Position numbers and translations under genes: made by a program. Source: Saturnia japonica (lineage: Eukaryota > Arthropoda > Insecta > Lepidoptera > Saturniidae). Taken from it: a DNA stretch of 64,000 nt. Under the pieces are notes generated by a model. The model ran no database searches. It was given only the letters and a program-made list of their open reading frames with translations, and had not been told where the DNA came from. Shown in pieces: positions 20,961 through 31,839 of the stretch. The DNA is taken from NCBI GenBank assembly GCA_033032175.1, contig CM065320.1, positions 7,564,001-7,628,000 on the forward strand. The letters run 5' to 3'. Numbering within the stretch: position 1 is the first letter of the stretch; each line of letters begins with the position of its first letter.

Positions 20961-22789
20961 AATGCAGGGTGGACTTGTGGCAATACCCTGGCTCGTGGAG
21001 GTGGTGCCTAAGTTTATTTATTTATTTATTTATTATGGCTCAACAACAGAAACCAAACTAAAATCGGTCGGTCTTCATAATTTGCAAACGTGTATGTTCA
21101 TTTTCTTTCGTATAATTACACACACCTGTCCTCCAGTCTTGACAGTTGGATATTTTTTTATAATTTACTTAAAATCGTATTAATAAGTTTGATCCAAAAT
21201 TACTGAATGAAGATAAATTTTAAGGTAATAATTATAATAGTATGTTTATAATTAAAATTAGGGAAAAGCAAAAATTGCTTACATAGTTTTGAATTTTTGA
21301 TATGTTTTAGGAATTAATTACAAAGTATGCTTAGACAAATATTATGAAATTTCGGTAAAAGTAAAATGCTGATGGTTTTATATGATAACTTGCAATAATA
21401 TAATTTTTGCAATTCAAACCATACTTTATATTTATTAAAAGTCCAGTTGTTTGCTTATTTAGACATTATAATTCAAATAAATACCATGATTAATGGTGAT
21501 AAATACATAGATTAATAAACGCTTCATACTTCCCCAGACTATAGTTTGGTTAAATGCAAATTCCAGAGCTATCACATAACTGGTCAAACTGTGTGCCTAT
21601 CTCTATCTGAGATCATGCGGGCTGAGCGCAAATATGTGAGCTACTTTGATAATACATTATGAACTATACGTCAAATGAAACAAAGAATTGATGAGTAAAA
21701 GAGAAATTATTGTCTCTTATAATATCATAATTGTACTTTGATACGTGTGTCAAACTATACATTAACATAATGTAGATCTATCTATACAAATATAATTATA
21801 GAGGTTTGCTAAAACTACTGAATAGATTTTTTTTTTTTTTTAATTTTTTGTTTTATTCATAAGGTACTTTGTCCTTATCTAAAATAAAAATTATCACAAT
21901 ATCTTCATACAATAAAAAGATAATATTTTTTTTTTAAGTCATATTTTTATAGCACAGTGTGTTCAGCGATGTATTTTATTACCGTGGTGTTAATACAATA
22001 AACACCGCAAACGCAGTTGCGGGTGTCATTAAGTAGGCAAATAAAAATTAAATTATGTTCGTTGGTAAGTGCATCACTTGAGAACGGCTGGACCGATTTG
22101 GTTATTTTTTGGTTTTAAAATATTTGCAAGTGTGAATTATGTTACTGTGGAAAGAAAAACTGGAAAACTTACACGGAAAATTTTAAAATTCTGGAAAATC
22201 TGAACATCCTTTTTTTTTATCGGATTTTTTTATGAACTCATGACCATAATTGACGATTCAAAGGATGGATATGCAGAACTCTTTTTTTTGTTTTCTTTAT
22301 GATCATGGAAAATTTATCAGGAAAAAACGGGGTTGTTGGCGCCGTAGTCGAGTTATTGACTATTGTGAAGGGCAGAACCAGACCAGACAGACCAGCTAGT
22401 AAGTAATAATGATTATAAAATTATCTTATTGTATTAATATATGCACTCAAATTGCCTTTCACATTATAAGCTACAAGATGAAACGAAAATAATTTACAAT
22501 GTCCCTCTATCTGCATAAATTTACTGTTTACCTCGTATTCGTTTTATTAATTGTTACCTATTTCAAATGGTTTTTGGTATACCGTCTGCAGCACTATAAC
22601 TTGTTTTATGTTTCATACTTTTTAATGTATCGGGTTATTTTACTCATTATAAATTCTATATGTAAGGAAGAGGAAGGGCACAGAGAAATTTCTTTGAAGA
22701 TTTTTCTCTACTTGGGACAGTCAGACTGGTGGAATACTCCACCCTACAGAAAATCGTAGCCAAATAATTGAGTGTTGTGTTCCTACGGC
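20961..22789. other. AT-rich region with simple repeats and old repeat debris
   Basis: A (TTTA)n microsatellite lies at 21012-21033. The block 21990-22400 contains the phrase GAACGGCTGGACCGATTTGG and ends GACCAGACAGACCAGCTAGT, in the style of lepidopteran interspersed repeats, but no second copy is clear here. The frame at 22499-22759 (86 codons) is strongly hydrophobic (membrane-like) and unrecognised. It lacks splice or promoter evidence. Confidence 0.4.
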
Positions 22790-23125
22790 GAGTAGCATTT
22801 ACAAAGCTTTTTGGGGTAGGGGGTTCAAAGTCGTCAACGTGTTAATGATACATATGGTGTTACAAGCGTCCAAAGGCTTTTTCTAAAATAAAAGTAGACT
22901 AACTTACTTCTTATAATATGAGCTACCTGCGTGCTGAATGTCCTGTTAAATTTGGTCTAACCATCTCGGAGATTACTCGGAATAAGGAGACATACAGATA
23001 ACAATTTTTAAAATTGTTTTTTTTTTTGTGTTATAGGTTACATAAATACTTTCATATGTATTTAGTAAAAAGCTGTTGTTTTGACATTACAAACAGACTC
23101 TTCCGTTTTATTATTTGTATATATA
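22790..23125 (+). repeat. Dispersed repeat R2, copy 2 of 3
   Basis: It matches the distal part of 6240-6590: TTTCTAAAATAAAAGTAG, CTTATAATATGAGCTACCTGC, TGTCCTGTTAAA, TCTCGGAGATTACTCGG, AATTTTTAAAATTG, and TTTCATATGTATTTAGTAAA with GTTTTGACATTACAAAC. Orientation is the same. It has no coding content. Confidence 0.75.
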
Positions 23126-23879
23126 TCATTTTCAGACGAAGATTAATTGAAAATTCTGTTTTATTTTCAATATAGATTGTAAAACCATCTATTGTATATA
23201 TTGTAACTCTATTTTACAATTTATAATCACTCTGTATGTTTACTGAGGTATACATAAACAATTGAGGAACACATTCCTCTCTTTTTGGATTTGTCTTTTT
23301 CTTGGAAACATTGGATGGTTTACGGTTGTGTTTTAATTTACAAACTATCTGAACTTTTGAATGCAATACAAAAAGGTGAAATATACAAGAATTAGTGTAA
23401 CTAGGAACACGAATTTAAAATTAAGGGAACACATTAAACAACATTTTAATACTTCTTAATAGTGATAGCACACCGTCTGCGGTATTGAACACAAGATTTC
23501 ATTACGCGTAGTGGACGGTATCGTCTTTATAGTGTCATAAACGGGGAAATAACATTAAAAGGGGTTATAAAAACGACGACCTGTGGCATTGCATTCCAGA
23601 CCAAACGTCCTCCGTACACGATATTCTGTTTGACCTTTAGCGTATAATGTTTTATTTTACATATCTTCTTCTCAGTTCGATAGCAGCGGTGTTACTATTA
23701 CACAACAAGCTACTACATATACCATATATTGCAATTGCAACCAGCATTTAGCATATTTATCAAAAAGCGTACAGGAGATCAAAATTTTATTATTATTTGC
23801 TAGAATAGAATGCGTTCTCAAAGAGTTTTCTCTACTTATCTTGATTTCTAAGTCAAGAAGGATGGTCAAGTTTGAAAAG
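23126..23879. other. AT-rich, no recognised feature
   Basis: No gene, RNA or element end is visible. The minus-strand frame 23672-23869 has no domain. Confidence 0.45.
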
Positions 23880-24156
23880 TTAAATTCTGATCAAGTTTTG
23901 TAGAGGGGAATCATATTTTATTCCATAATTTATAGGCTATAAGAGTCGTCAATAGCCGTCATTTAGGAATATTAAAAAAAATACATAGTTCTAAATTGAT
24001 TTACATGAAATTTCGGACACTGGAAGTATATGTCGTTTCTCAATTGATGAACTATATAAATTGCTAATAATAAGAGTAAAAATTAAATTACTGGAAGAGA
24101 ATGTTATAGTTACTGCGTAACAAACGCGTGCGGAGTTGCGGGCACACCGCTAGTAC
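23880..24156 (+). repeat. Two units of repeat family R5, ending CGGGCACACCGCTAGTA
   Basis: Two diverged units share a TGATnnAnTTTnGTA block, AATTnATAGGCTATAAGA, GTCAATAATA-like and a poly(A)-rich end with those at 39230-40056. The last unit closes GCGTGCGGAGTTGCG-GGCACACCGCTAGTA. The mirror of this, ACTAGCGGTGTGCCCGC, is a well-known start of lepidopteran repeats, so the element reads on the minus strand with its head at 24156. Confidence 0.7.
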
Positions 24157-25029
24157 AATATATACTAAACATATTATATGCGCAAACTATGAAGAATATA
24201 ATGCAACAAAAGCGTTTAATTGAATAATATGGATAAAAAAATAAAAATAGAATAAGCAGCGTGAGCTATTTATGGTTTTGTGATGTTATTTCCTAATTCA
24301 TAACAAATTAAATTAAATTTATTTAATTTGTGCACAATTATTTATAAATGAAATTTGTTTTTATTGTATATGAATTATCCAATAATAATTGTAATATATA
24401 TTTTTCTACAACACAATTCTGCGTTAGCTATGTACACTTGATAAGGCAAAAGGCGTGTATTATAGGAATGCGGCATCGGCAACATTATTAGCTCCAATTA
24501 ACGCGGTAACCTCAGCACATGTATGGGCAATTAAATGGAGTGATACCTTACTTCCATTAGTACCCTGTGTGTTGTTTACATCAATTAACTGGCATGTTAA
24601 TTTTAATGCTAGCACATATTGCCTCTTTGTGTTCGCCAACTTCGCTGCGTTCATAAAGTTTATATTATTTATTCGGTTGTTATAATGGATGTTTACATTT
24701 TTATTTTTTATTCTTCATTGGGATACAATAATGAAATTACACGTATTATGTACAGTTATTCTTTTTATTTCGTGAGTTCATACAGGCTCGCGGTTTTCAC
24801 AGTTATAATATATTGGTTAAAAAAACATGTTGTTGCGTGATATTTGAAATATATGTTTTATATTCGATATTCAAATGTTCATATAATAAAGATGGGTTAT
24901 TCGCCGCTTCAAACCAAGCCTGTTGTAATCATACATGCCTAAATTAACTTGAGATTTCGATAACGGAAAATATTGTGATGAAACCACAGTACAGTTATAA
25001 GACGTTTAAATAAATTACATTTTTTGGTT
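24157..25029. other. AT-rich, no firm feature
   Basis: The stretch 24455-24685 is open on both strands (76 and 64 codons) with balanced composition (for example NAVTSAHVWAIKW on the plus strand), but has no splice sites or domain I can name. I do not call a gene. Confidence 0.4.
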
Positions 25030-25135
25030 CTCGAGTGGCTAATTATCACTTTTAGATGAAAATACTTGTTCATACCTATTGGTGTGTTTCGGTAGCGGCG
25101 CTTGTTAGCCGTTCTAGGTTTAGCGTAAATATACA
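25030..25135 (+). repeat. SINE family S1, diverged 3' fragment
   Basis: Blocks TGGCTAATTATCAC, GATGAAAATA, CCTATTGGTGTGTTTCGGTAGCGGCGCTTG and AGCCGTTCTAGG align in order with the 3' half of the SINE at 43000-43266. The tRNA-related head is missing. Confidence 0.6.
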
Positions 25136-26737
25136 TTAAATATCAAGGGTCATTGTGGTCAAAGACAATCTTATATCGCTAAACTATGAAAGTTATGTTT
25201 TTGAGAGAAATATTGAATTGTTTCTCAGTTTCTCTTGTCTTCACGAACTTCTGGGTAAGTCTTTTTAAAGAGCTGTAGCGTTGAATTAGCGTTTATCATT
25301 AAAGAATAGTTAATATTAGTAAACTTAAAATGTAATCTAGAGGTAATTTAATACTCAGAATCAACAATTATGCTCGAAGTTGGTGGAGAATAGTTAACAT
25401 TGCGAACGGGAAATACTAAGTAGGAAGTAGTAAGTAACGTGGCTAATATGTTACTGAGGAGAACAAACTGCCTCGTTTGCACCAAGACCAATAGTCGGAC
25501 AGTGCATTAGTTAAATGGATACGCTTAGCTGTGTAGTTCCGTCTAAGTTACTCCACAATCCTAACAGTAACTTAGATTACTGTTTGGAGTCGAATTGCAA
25601 ACTATGTCGATTGCACTCGAATGAAACGTCAATCTCTTCGTATTAATTTATTGAATAAAAATTATGTTCATAATAATAACTTGTATTGTGGAATTCTGTT
25701 ATTGAAATGTATAGTGAAAATATTGGGACTTGTTGTTGAGTGAATTCATTGTCTGTGTTATGTAGGTACTTAAGTGCATTATTGAATACCGTCCATTATA
25801 ACATTATTTTTGTATTTTAAGATTGTCATATATTTTCTCTACTAGGATATCAAATTAAAGTTAAATGATTAAAACAAAAAAAACTTTAGATATTTTAGTG
25901 AATTTAGATATTTTTAATAAAAAAATTTTATATTTTACAGGCAAAAAGTTCGCAAATATCAGCTTCATCGTTGCATCATCCAAATATATACTTAAAAAAA
26001 AATGGAAATTGATTTTAACAGACTAGCGCCTAATTAGTGGAAGTGCCCTCTAAAAAATGTTAATATCTTTCATTCCAAAGTGCAGTTCAACATTATTTAA
26101 GCAATAATACTATCCATAACCTACTACTTTAAGAATCTAGACAACGAAAGCGGTAAACTCACGCTTAAGAATGCTTTCCATTTTAGACTAAACTAACCAA
26201 CTGAGTGAGTTTAGCATTTCGTGATTCGTAACCCAGTATTCCATTTGTAATTAAAATAAACTTACCATCACATTACGTTGCTGTTTTTAAACAATATTGA
26301 AACGATATTCAAGTGCATTTGAGGTCAGTGCTCTCTAGAAGCATAAGCAGAAATTGGCACTAAGGTCGTGCTCGTAGAGATAGTGGTACTAAATGCAATA
26401 TTCAAAACGACTCAACGACGGCGCACTCGGGACGTGGCAGATACGTATGTTTTGCTGATTACTCTGAGAATGGTACTCCCTCCATACATGAATTTGCGAA
26501 GGATGCTCTCTAAAATAAAATGCTAACAATTTTCACTTTATTTACCAAATAATCTTAATCATGGGATATTATGTATTTTTATGTAAATCGATGTCTTTGG
26601 TATAATTATTTATCTATAGAAACTGAATGTTATAAAACTTAAAATATTGTTTTTTTTTTTTTTTTTTTGTTTGAACGCGCTTATATATGGAACTATTTGA
26701 CATATTTGAAAAATTCGTTTCGAATTTTGTTAGTCTA
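25136..26737. other. AT-rich, no recognised feature
   Basis: No gene or RNA is supported. Short GC-richer patches at 25440-25580 and 26330-26470 have no spanning frame. A poly(T) tract lies at about 26650-26668. Confidence 0.45.
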
Positions 26738-26905
26738 TTTATTGAGGAATATTATAGATTATCTAACATCACACTACGAAACTTAGGAGTGGAGCAATTA
26801 CCATACAAAATGTAGGTCAGAAAGTACGCTAAGCGAAATCAAAGTTAAAGTGCAGGCGAGCCAGCGCGGCGCGGTGCGTATTATCGGAGGTAGAAGAGGG
26901 CGGGA
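26738..26905 (+). repeat. Dispersed repeat R1a, copy 2 of 2
   Basis: Second copy of the block at 5908-6066, with GAGGAATATTATAG, ACACTACGAAACTTAG, GGAGCAATTACCATACAAAATG, GTACGCTAAGCGAAAT and GCGCGGCGCGGTGCG. Its right end is AGAGGGCGGGATAA. It has diverged by many point changes, so the family is old. Confidence 0.75.
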
Positions 26906-28475
26906 TAAATAATATATTAAACAATAATCGATAGCATTGAATTGACATAACTCGATAACATCGACTGGAATGACGTAAATTGAATCCGAGACCTTTGAAA
27001 CAAAAGGGACCGTAAGAGTTCATTCACAACATCAATGAATCTTTATATCGTCGTGATTGTGACGAATCATTTTTTAAAAGTGAAAACTTCTTCAGCACCG
27101 TTATGATTAGGCACGTGTGTGTGCACTTGCGTATTACAAAGCTTTGGGAAAAGCGTTATAGCCAACGTGGTATATTGTTCTCGTGTATCCTTTATGTGTG
27201 TTTCATGTTTTCTGAAAGTTTCACTTTTACCACGTGTGAACTGCACACACATGTTTTTTGTTGTTTGTTCAGTAGTACATAGCTTCTTATGACCGAATTC
27301 ACACGTTCACTAATCGTGAAACATCCTACGAATAAGTCCAATTGTATGGTACGTTCATCACGAATGTACGTATGCGTGAGTGTGACGGATGCGCCTATGT
27401 GAGAACGGGCCATAACAAGTGGCTTATTGTTAGGACGATTTCTGATACTCGTCTGACTATTACTCTCGGAGATGAAAACCAGTAACTTAACACAATTGTG
27501 TTCCCTTTCTAGTCCTAAGATGTAGCCGTCATGAGCACATCGTAAGGTACTTGGATATATTAGGACAGGTTGTCGTCAAACACTAATACTACTATTAACT
27601 CTTTGATAAAGTAAAAAATAAACTGTACAAATTGATTTCATAAACATGTTTTACCATTGAAATATTAAGTAAAACTCTGCATACCAACATCAAATATTAC
27701 TTGAAACTATTCCGGAGCAAACCACTTGAAATAACTGCAGTAGAGTTAAAAATATTTAATAACAGTTTTTTTTTTACTGTGTTCTGTAAAACGTTAATAG
27801 GAACGAAAAATACTGTTGGTCTTTTCAAAAATATTACGTCGAATGAAAAATCATTTTTTTATTCAGTTGGGGTTATTGGCAAAGGTCGTGCGTTGTCAAC
27901 CGTACATATTTGTTCACACAAACCAACGCATGCATGAAATCCTATTTTACGGCTCGTATGCTACCGTTTAGAGCGCCTTTTGAATGGGCCGTGTCTGAGT
28001 TCACTCGAATATCTTAACCCAAATGCCGGAGAGCAGTCACGTTGGAAAATCGACAAGTTTACGTCAAATATGTTTGAGTGAGTAAATTAGGAGATTCGTT
28101 GTGCTAACGGATAAAATGTTTTTCAACTGAACAAATGGATGTGCAAAACAATATAATTTATGATCATTTCTTCATTCTTAAGTTTTTTAATATTGAGGTT
28201 CCGGTTTTATTTTCCTTATATGTTTGATGAGAATGATGGATCAGTTGTAGTGTGTATGGAAATAGAAACATCGTAATGAAAACATAGCATTGTAGTAAGG
28301 TATTTTGATGTGAATCATACAACGCGGTTCTGGTCAGACTAATTGTTGGCTCCAATGTTGGCTATTGGCGTGGAGAGGCTTTGGTGCCAACGTTGGCGGT
28401 GTGGAGCCGAGTTCGGTTTTTTAAGATACTCACTGGAGTATTTAAAAGTTTGAAGTTTGAAGATTGAAAGTGGTT
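26906..28475. other. Non-coding; two patches rich in CACACG/CGTACG motifs
   Basis: Patches at 27100-27420 and 27880-28030 contain repeated ACGTGTGTGTGCAC, TTCACACGTTCAC, ACGTACGTATGCGTGAGTGTGA and GAACGGGCC-type motifs. These resemble ends of hAT-like MITEs, but I cannot delimit an element. Other sequence is AT-rich without genes. Confidence 0.35.
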
Positions 28476-28575
28476 GGTAGGGATCGCGACCACCATTCAC
28501 ATAGTAATAAAGTAAACATCTTCACAGTAACTTTATTTTGATTTGTCGTGTTTCGGGATCACCTGGTGTAATTTT
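28476..28575 (+). repeat. Single unit of the ~110-bp satellite-like family
   Basis: GGTAGGGATCGCGACCACCATTCACATAGTAATAAA is followed by TTTGATTTGTCGTGTTTCGGGATCA. It matches the second half and junction of the units at 8522-8775, in the same orientation. Confidence 0.7.
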
Positions 28576-28619
28576 TGTGATTTTTATATTCACTAAGATA
28601 TTTCACAACTTTTTTTTAA

Positions 28620-28790
28620 TGCTCGCCTGGCTAACTACCACCCTCAATTTGAAAATGGGTCGCCAAGCACCTATATGTATGTTCCGGTAGCTGCGCTTGA
28701 GAGCCAGTAGTCCTCTACTAACTAGGCTTAGAGTGTCACCGTCTTGGGTCACATAGTAACTTAACAACAAGTGAGATTGTAGCTAAAAGA
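28620..28790 (+). repeat. SINE family S1, 5'-truncated copy
   Basis: From GCTCGCCTGGCTAACTACCACC through TTGAAAATGGGTCGCCAAGCA, TATGTATGTTCCGGTAGCTGCG, GAGATTGTAGC to an A-rich end. This aligns with the 3' half of 43000-43266. The tRNA-like head is absent, as in a 5'-truncated retroposed copy. Confidence 0.75.
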
Positions 28791-29204
28791 TAAAATACAC
28801 AAATTAAAAAAAATTGTTCTGAAATATTATATCATGATGCTAAGAATATGAATAATTTCCGAATAGAATATACCTGTACCTATCTCTTGTAAAACTATTT
28901 GTTATTATACTATGAATATTATTTGTATTTTTTTGAGTAGTTTATACCTTTTCGCAAATATATATAACATTTACAATATGTACAATGCACATATTATAAT
29001 TTATATGGAGTATCTACAATTTACGGTTCCATAACATTCAACAATTTCCTTTTTTTTTTTGCTTCATAGTGTTTTTATTTTTATAAAAAAATAGTGAAAT
29101 TTTCTCGAGAGATCTAAAACTTTTAAGAACATTCTGTGAATTTTTTACTCCATTATTATTCTTCAGTACACTTTCTACTTAGGTTACTGAATAGTAACTG
29201 CGAG
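28791..29204. other. AT-rich, no recognised feature
   Basis: Nothing recognisable beyond homopolymer runs (T run at 29048-29061). Confidence 0.5.
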
Positions 29205-29760
29205 TATATTGAGGTGCTGAACCTTTAAAAAATAACCTACTCGCGAGTCGTGGCTATTTCTAGTGGAAACTGTGATACACAGTTCACTTATAAAAACCAA
29301 AATAGCTTACCTCAAGCCGCGGCGTTTTCCAGGCCGCAATTCAGATAGACCATGTAAAGTTGTGTATGTGCAGTGAATTTTTTATGTGAAATGGATATGT
29401 AAGGTCTAACTAGGAAGGCTGGACCACGTCACCACTTCACGAAACCCATACAGTTCCTTCGTTACTTTTCAAAATGTATACAATTGACTTAATTAAAATC
29501 CACCTTTTCACAATAATATCTAACTTATATCTACAATCCACGTACTCACAAATCCTGAAGACACGCCAAAATTACAAAAGGAGTTTAAATACGAAACACG
29601 CTTCGAGGTAACATTCATAACTAAGTATATCGAGCAAACGCCGGTTCATTATTTTTAGTCCTACCTATATGAAATAACTAAAATTAATAATGAGTACAAA
29701 ACAACGCAAAGCACATGACTTCGAATATTTAAACATTAAATAAAATCATTTCCAATAATA
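29205..29760 (+). repeat. Dispersed repeat R4, copy 2 of 2
   Basis: Second copy of the block described at 19295-19905, with CTACTCGCGAGTCGTGG at 29239, GCGGCGTTTTCCAGGCCGC, ACCATGTAAAGTTGTGTATG, GTCTAACTAGGAAGGCTGG, TATCGAGCAAACGCCGG, TTTTTAGTCCTACCTA and AAACAACGCAAAGC. The left part is shorter than copy 1. Confidence 0.8.
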
Positions 29761-31605
29761 AATATACCGTTTTTGAGACTTGTGTACTAATGATATAATT
29801 ATCAAGCAATGTAATTTACAAGGTCTTTCACACTGTACGGAAATCTGTCGGGCGTGTGGTGATATAATAAATATAAACACTGAAACAGGGCTTGGGCGTC
29901 GTCTAGCGTGCACCGACGAGACGAGCGTAGAGTTACGGCGACTAACACATTATAATTTAACCTTTGAACTTGAATTGATGAGGTTTTGTGCAAAATTTTC
30001 ATTATCTTGTAAAACTGATGGTATAGTTATAATACACACGATATAATTTATTCTGTTTTAGGTAAGATATTACAGAGTTATTACTTTTGGTTATAAGATT
30101 TGATTTAAAATTATTTATTATTGGTTGATGTTAAACTATCCATAGCCGACTAAAAACATGCTGTGTCCAGTACAGAAGTAGTTAAATTTTCTGAATAACC
30201 TTTTACAAAAATGATTAATCAAAGTGCAGGCCCGGAATAGTATTCAGAGCCAGTGCTACATGGTAGTATTTATCATAGGAAGAACAAAGAAGTTCACAAA
30301 TTCTTACTTTTTCCGTGCTACGGTTGTGTAATACTTTCCCAGCCAACATGTTCTCGCCTTCTATTACATTGGGTCCTTTAAAAAATGCGTGGAAATATTA
30401 AACAGGCTGGCATGACATGGATGACTGCCGATGAAATCAGTCAACAACAGGCGCCTGGTTTTTGAACTCTATCGTAATTTACATCAAGTACTGCACAGTA
30501 ACTTTCTTGAGGTAGTATGAACATAATAATATCTGCAAATGTTTCAGTGCTTCAGTGCTTTTCAGGAGAGGGCTAAGCCTAGGAAGGAATTTTAATCATG
30601 CTAACTTACGATGTATTTTTCGGTATCTTTCTAGGTATTGTCGATTTCGAATTCTGAGAAGCGACTACGGCAATATCCCAAGCCGAGGTTCGGCTACTTT
30701 GGCACCTTGGAGCATGTTGCCACGCTTTCGTGGTCAAGTGCCTAAAGCGCTCACCCCCAAGCCACGGTGAATCTGTAAAAGTCGTCTGAGGCTCCAAGGA
30801 TATTATGGCTAACAGAATAGGTACTTCTAAAAAAAAAAAATCCGTGTAGTCGATGTTTCTTAATTTTTTCTACGAGACGGTGGGGTATTACGAGAACTTT
30901 TCAAGGCATCAGACTCTCACATCACTCATCTCTGTACAGTACACATGTAAATGAGTAATGTTTACATTCATATTATCACTATCAAAGCTAATAATTCTCT
31001 TTTTTATTAAATTCAAGAAATAAAATAAAATAATATTTAAGTAATTACATATAATTTAAGTGTTTGTTTTTACCAAATTTACGAAATCATATTTTATCTT
31101 AAACTGTTAATATCAATTTTTATCTAGAAAGTGTTTAAAACAGTTGGGTAATCAATATTGACTATCGAAGGTAACAAATACCATCCGATTCTGGTGGTAA
31201 CTCCGTCGAACAGCTCGTAGAAACCGCAAACAATGACGGAAATAATAACAAGGAATAACAGATTGAAATGCGGTTAAAACTCGTGCACTCACAAAAGGTC
31301 CCGTGGGAGAAACGTTTATTGTTCGACGCATTTTAATGAACCCTACAGTAGCCCGATGAATACAAATGGAAAGCCTTCAGTTTTCATTCACATATTTCAT
31401 GTATTTAACATACCTTTATGAATATTTTGTGATTAATACCTTCACTTTAAATCTTAACAGTTATTAAAAAAATAATAATCTTAAAACCCTTTAAACTCAC
31501 TTCGTATATATTCTGAGTATTAATAATCAAATGTATCTAAAATGGATTAAAATGTTAGATAACTGTGCTCCTTAAATTTCGATGAAAATACTTGTTACTT
31601 GGGGT
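29761..31605. other. Mostly AT-rich; no firm gene
   Basis: A plus frame at 29780-30046 (88 codons, several cysteines) covers a GC-richer patch at 29880-29945 but matches no family I know. A GC-richer patch at 30630-30790 is open on both strands for 60-70 codons, also unrecognised. Neither has convincing exon boundaries. Confidence 0.4.
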
Positions 31606-31839
31606 ACGTAGTTCGTAGAGCGGAAGACCGATGGGGCCAAAGAGTACTCGAGTGGAGGGAGGTCACGTAAGAGAAGACGCAACGTGGGCAGACCCGCCAG
31701 AAGTTGGTCCGACGACCTGGTAAATGTTGCGAGTAGTTGCTAGATGCGGGCAGCACAGAACCGGTCCTTATGGCAATCTTTGAGAGAGCCTTATGTCAAG
31801 CAGTTGACCTCTTCCGGCTGACATAATGATGATGATGAC
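31606..31839 (+). pseudogene. RTE-clade LINE C-terminus with (ATG)n tail
   Basis: The translation reads VRRAEDRWGQRVLEWRE, then shifts frame to RRRNVGRPARSWSDDLVNVASSC. A stop follows, then MRAAQNRSLWQSLREPYVKQLTSSG and a terminal stop, with GATGATGATGA immediately after (31826-31839). The order W-G-x-R-V-L-E-W, G-R-P-x-x-W-x-D-D-L and the microsatellite 3' tail are those of insect RTE elements (a different lineage from 17395-18420). One frameshift and one internal stop remain, so it is a 5'-truncated, decayed copy of about 230 bp. Confidence 0.88.

Noticed and set aside
22499..22759. 86-codon hydrophobic frame as a membrane protein gene
   Set aside because: AT-rich sequence often gives Leu/Ile/Phe/Tyr-rich frames. 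No splice sites, conservation or domain can be seen.
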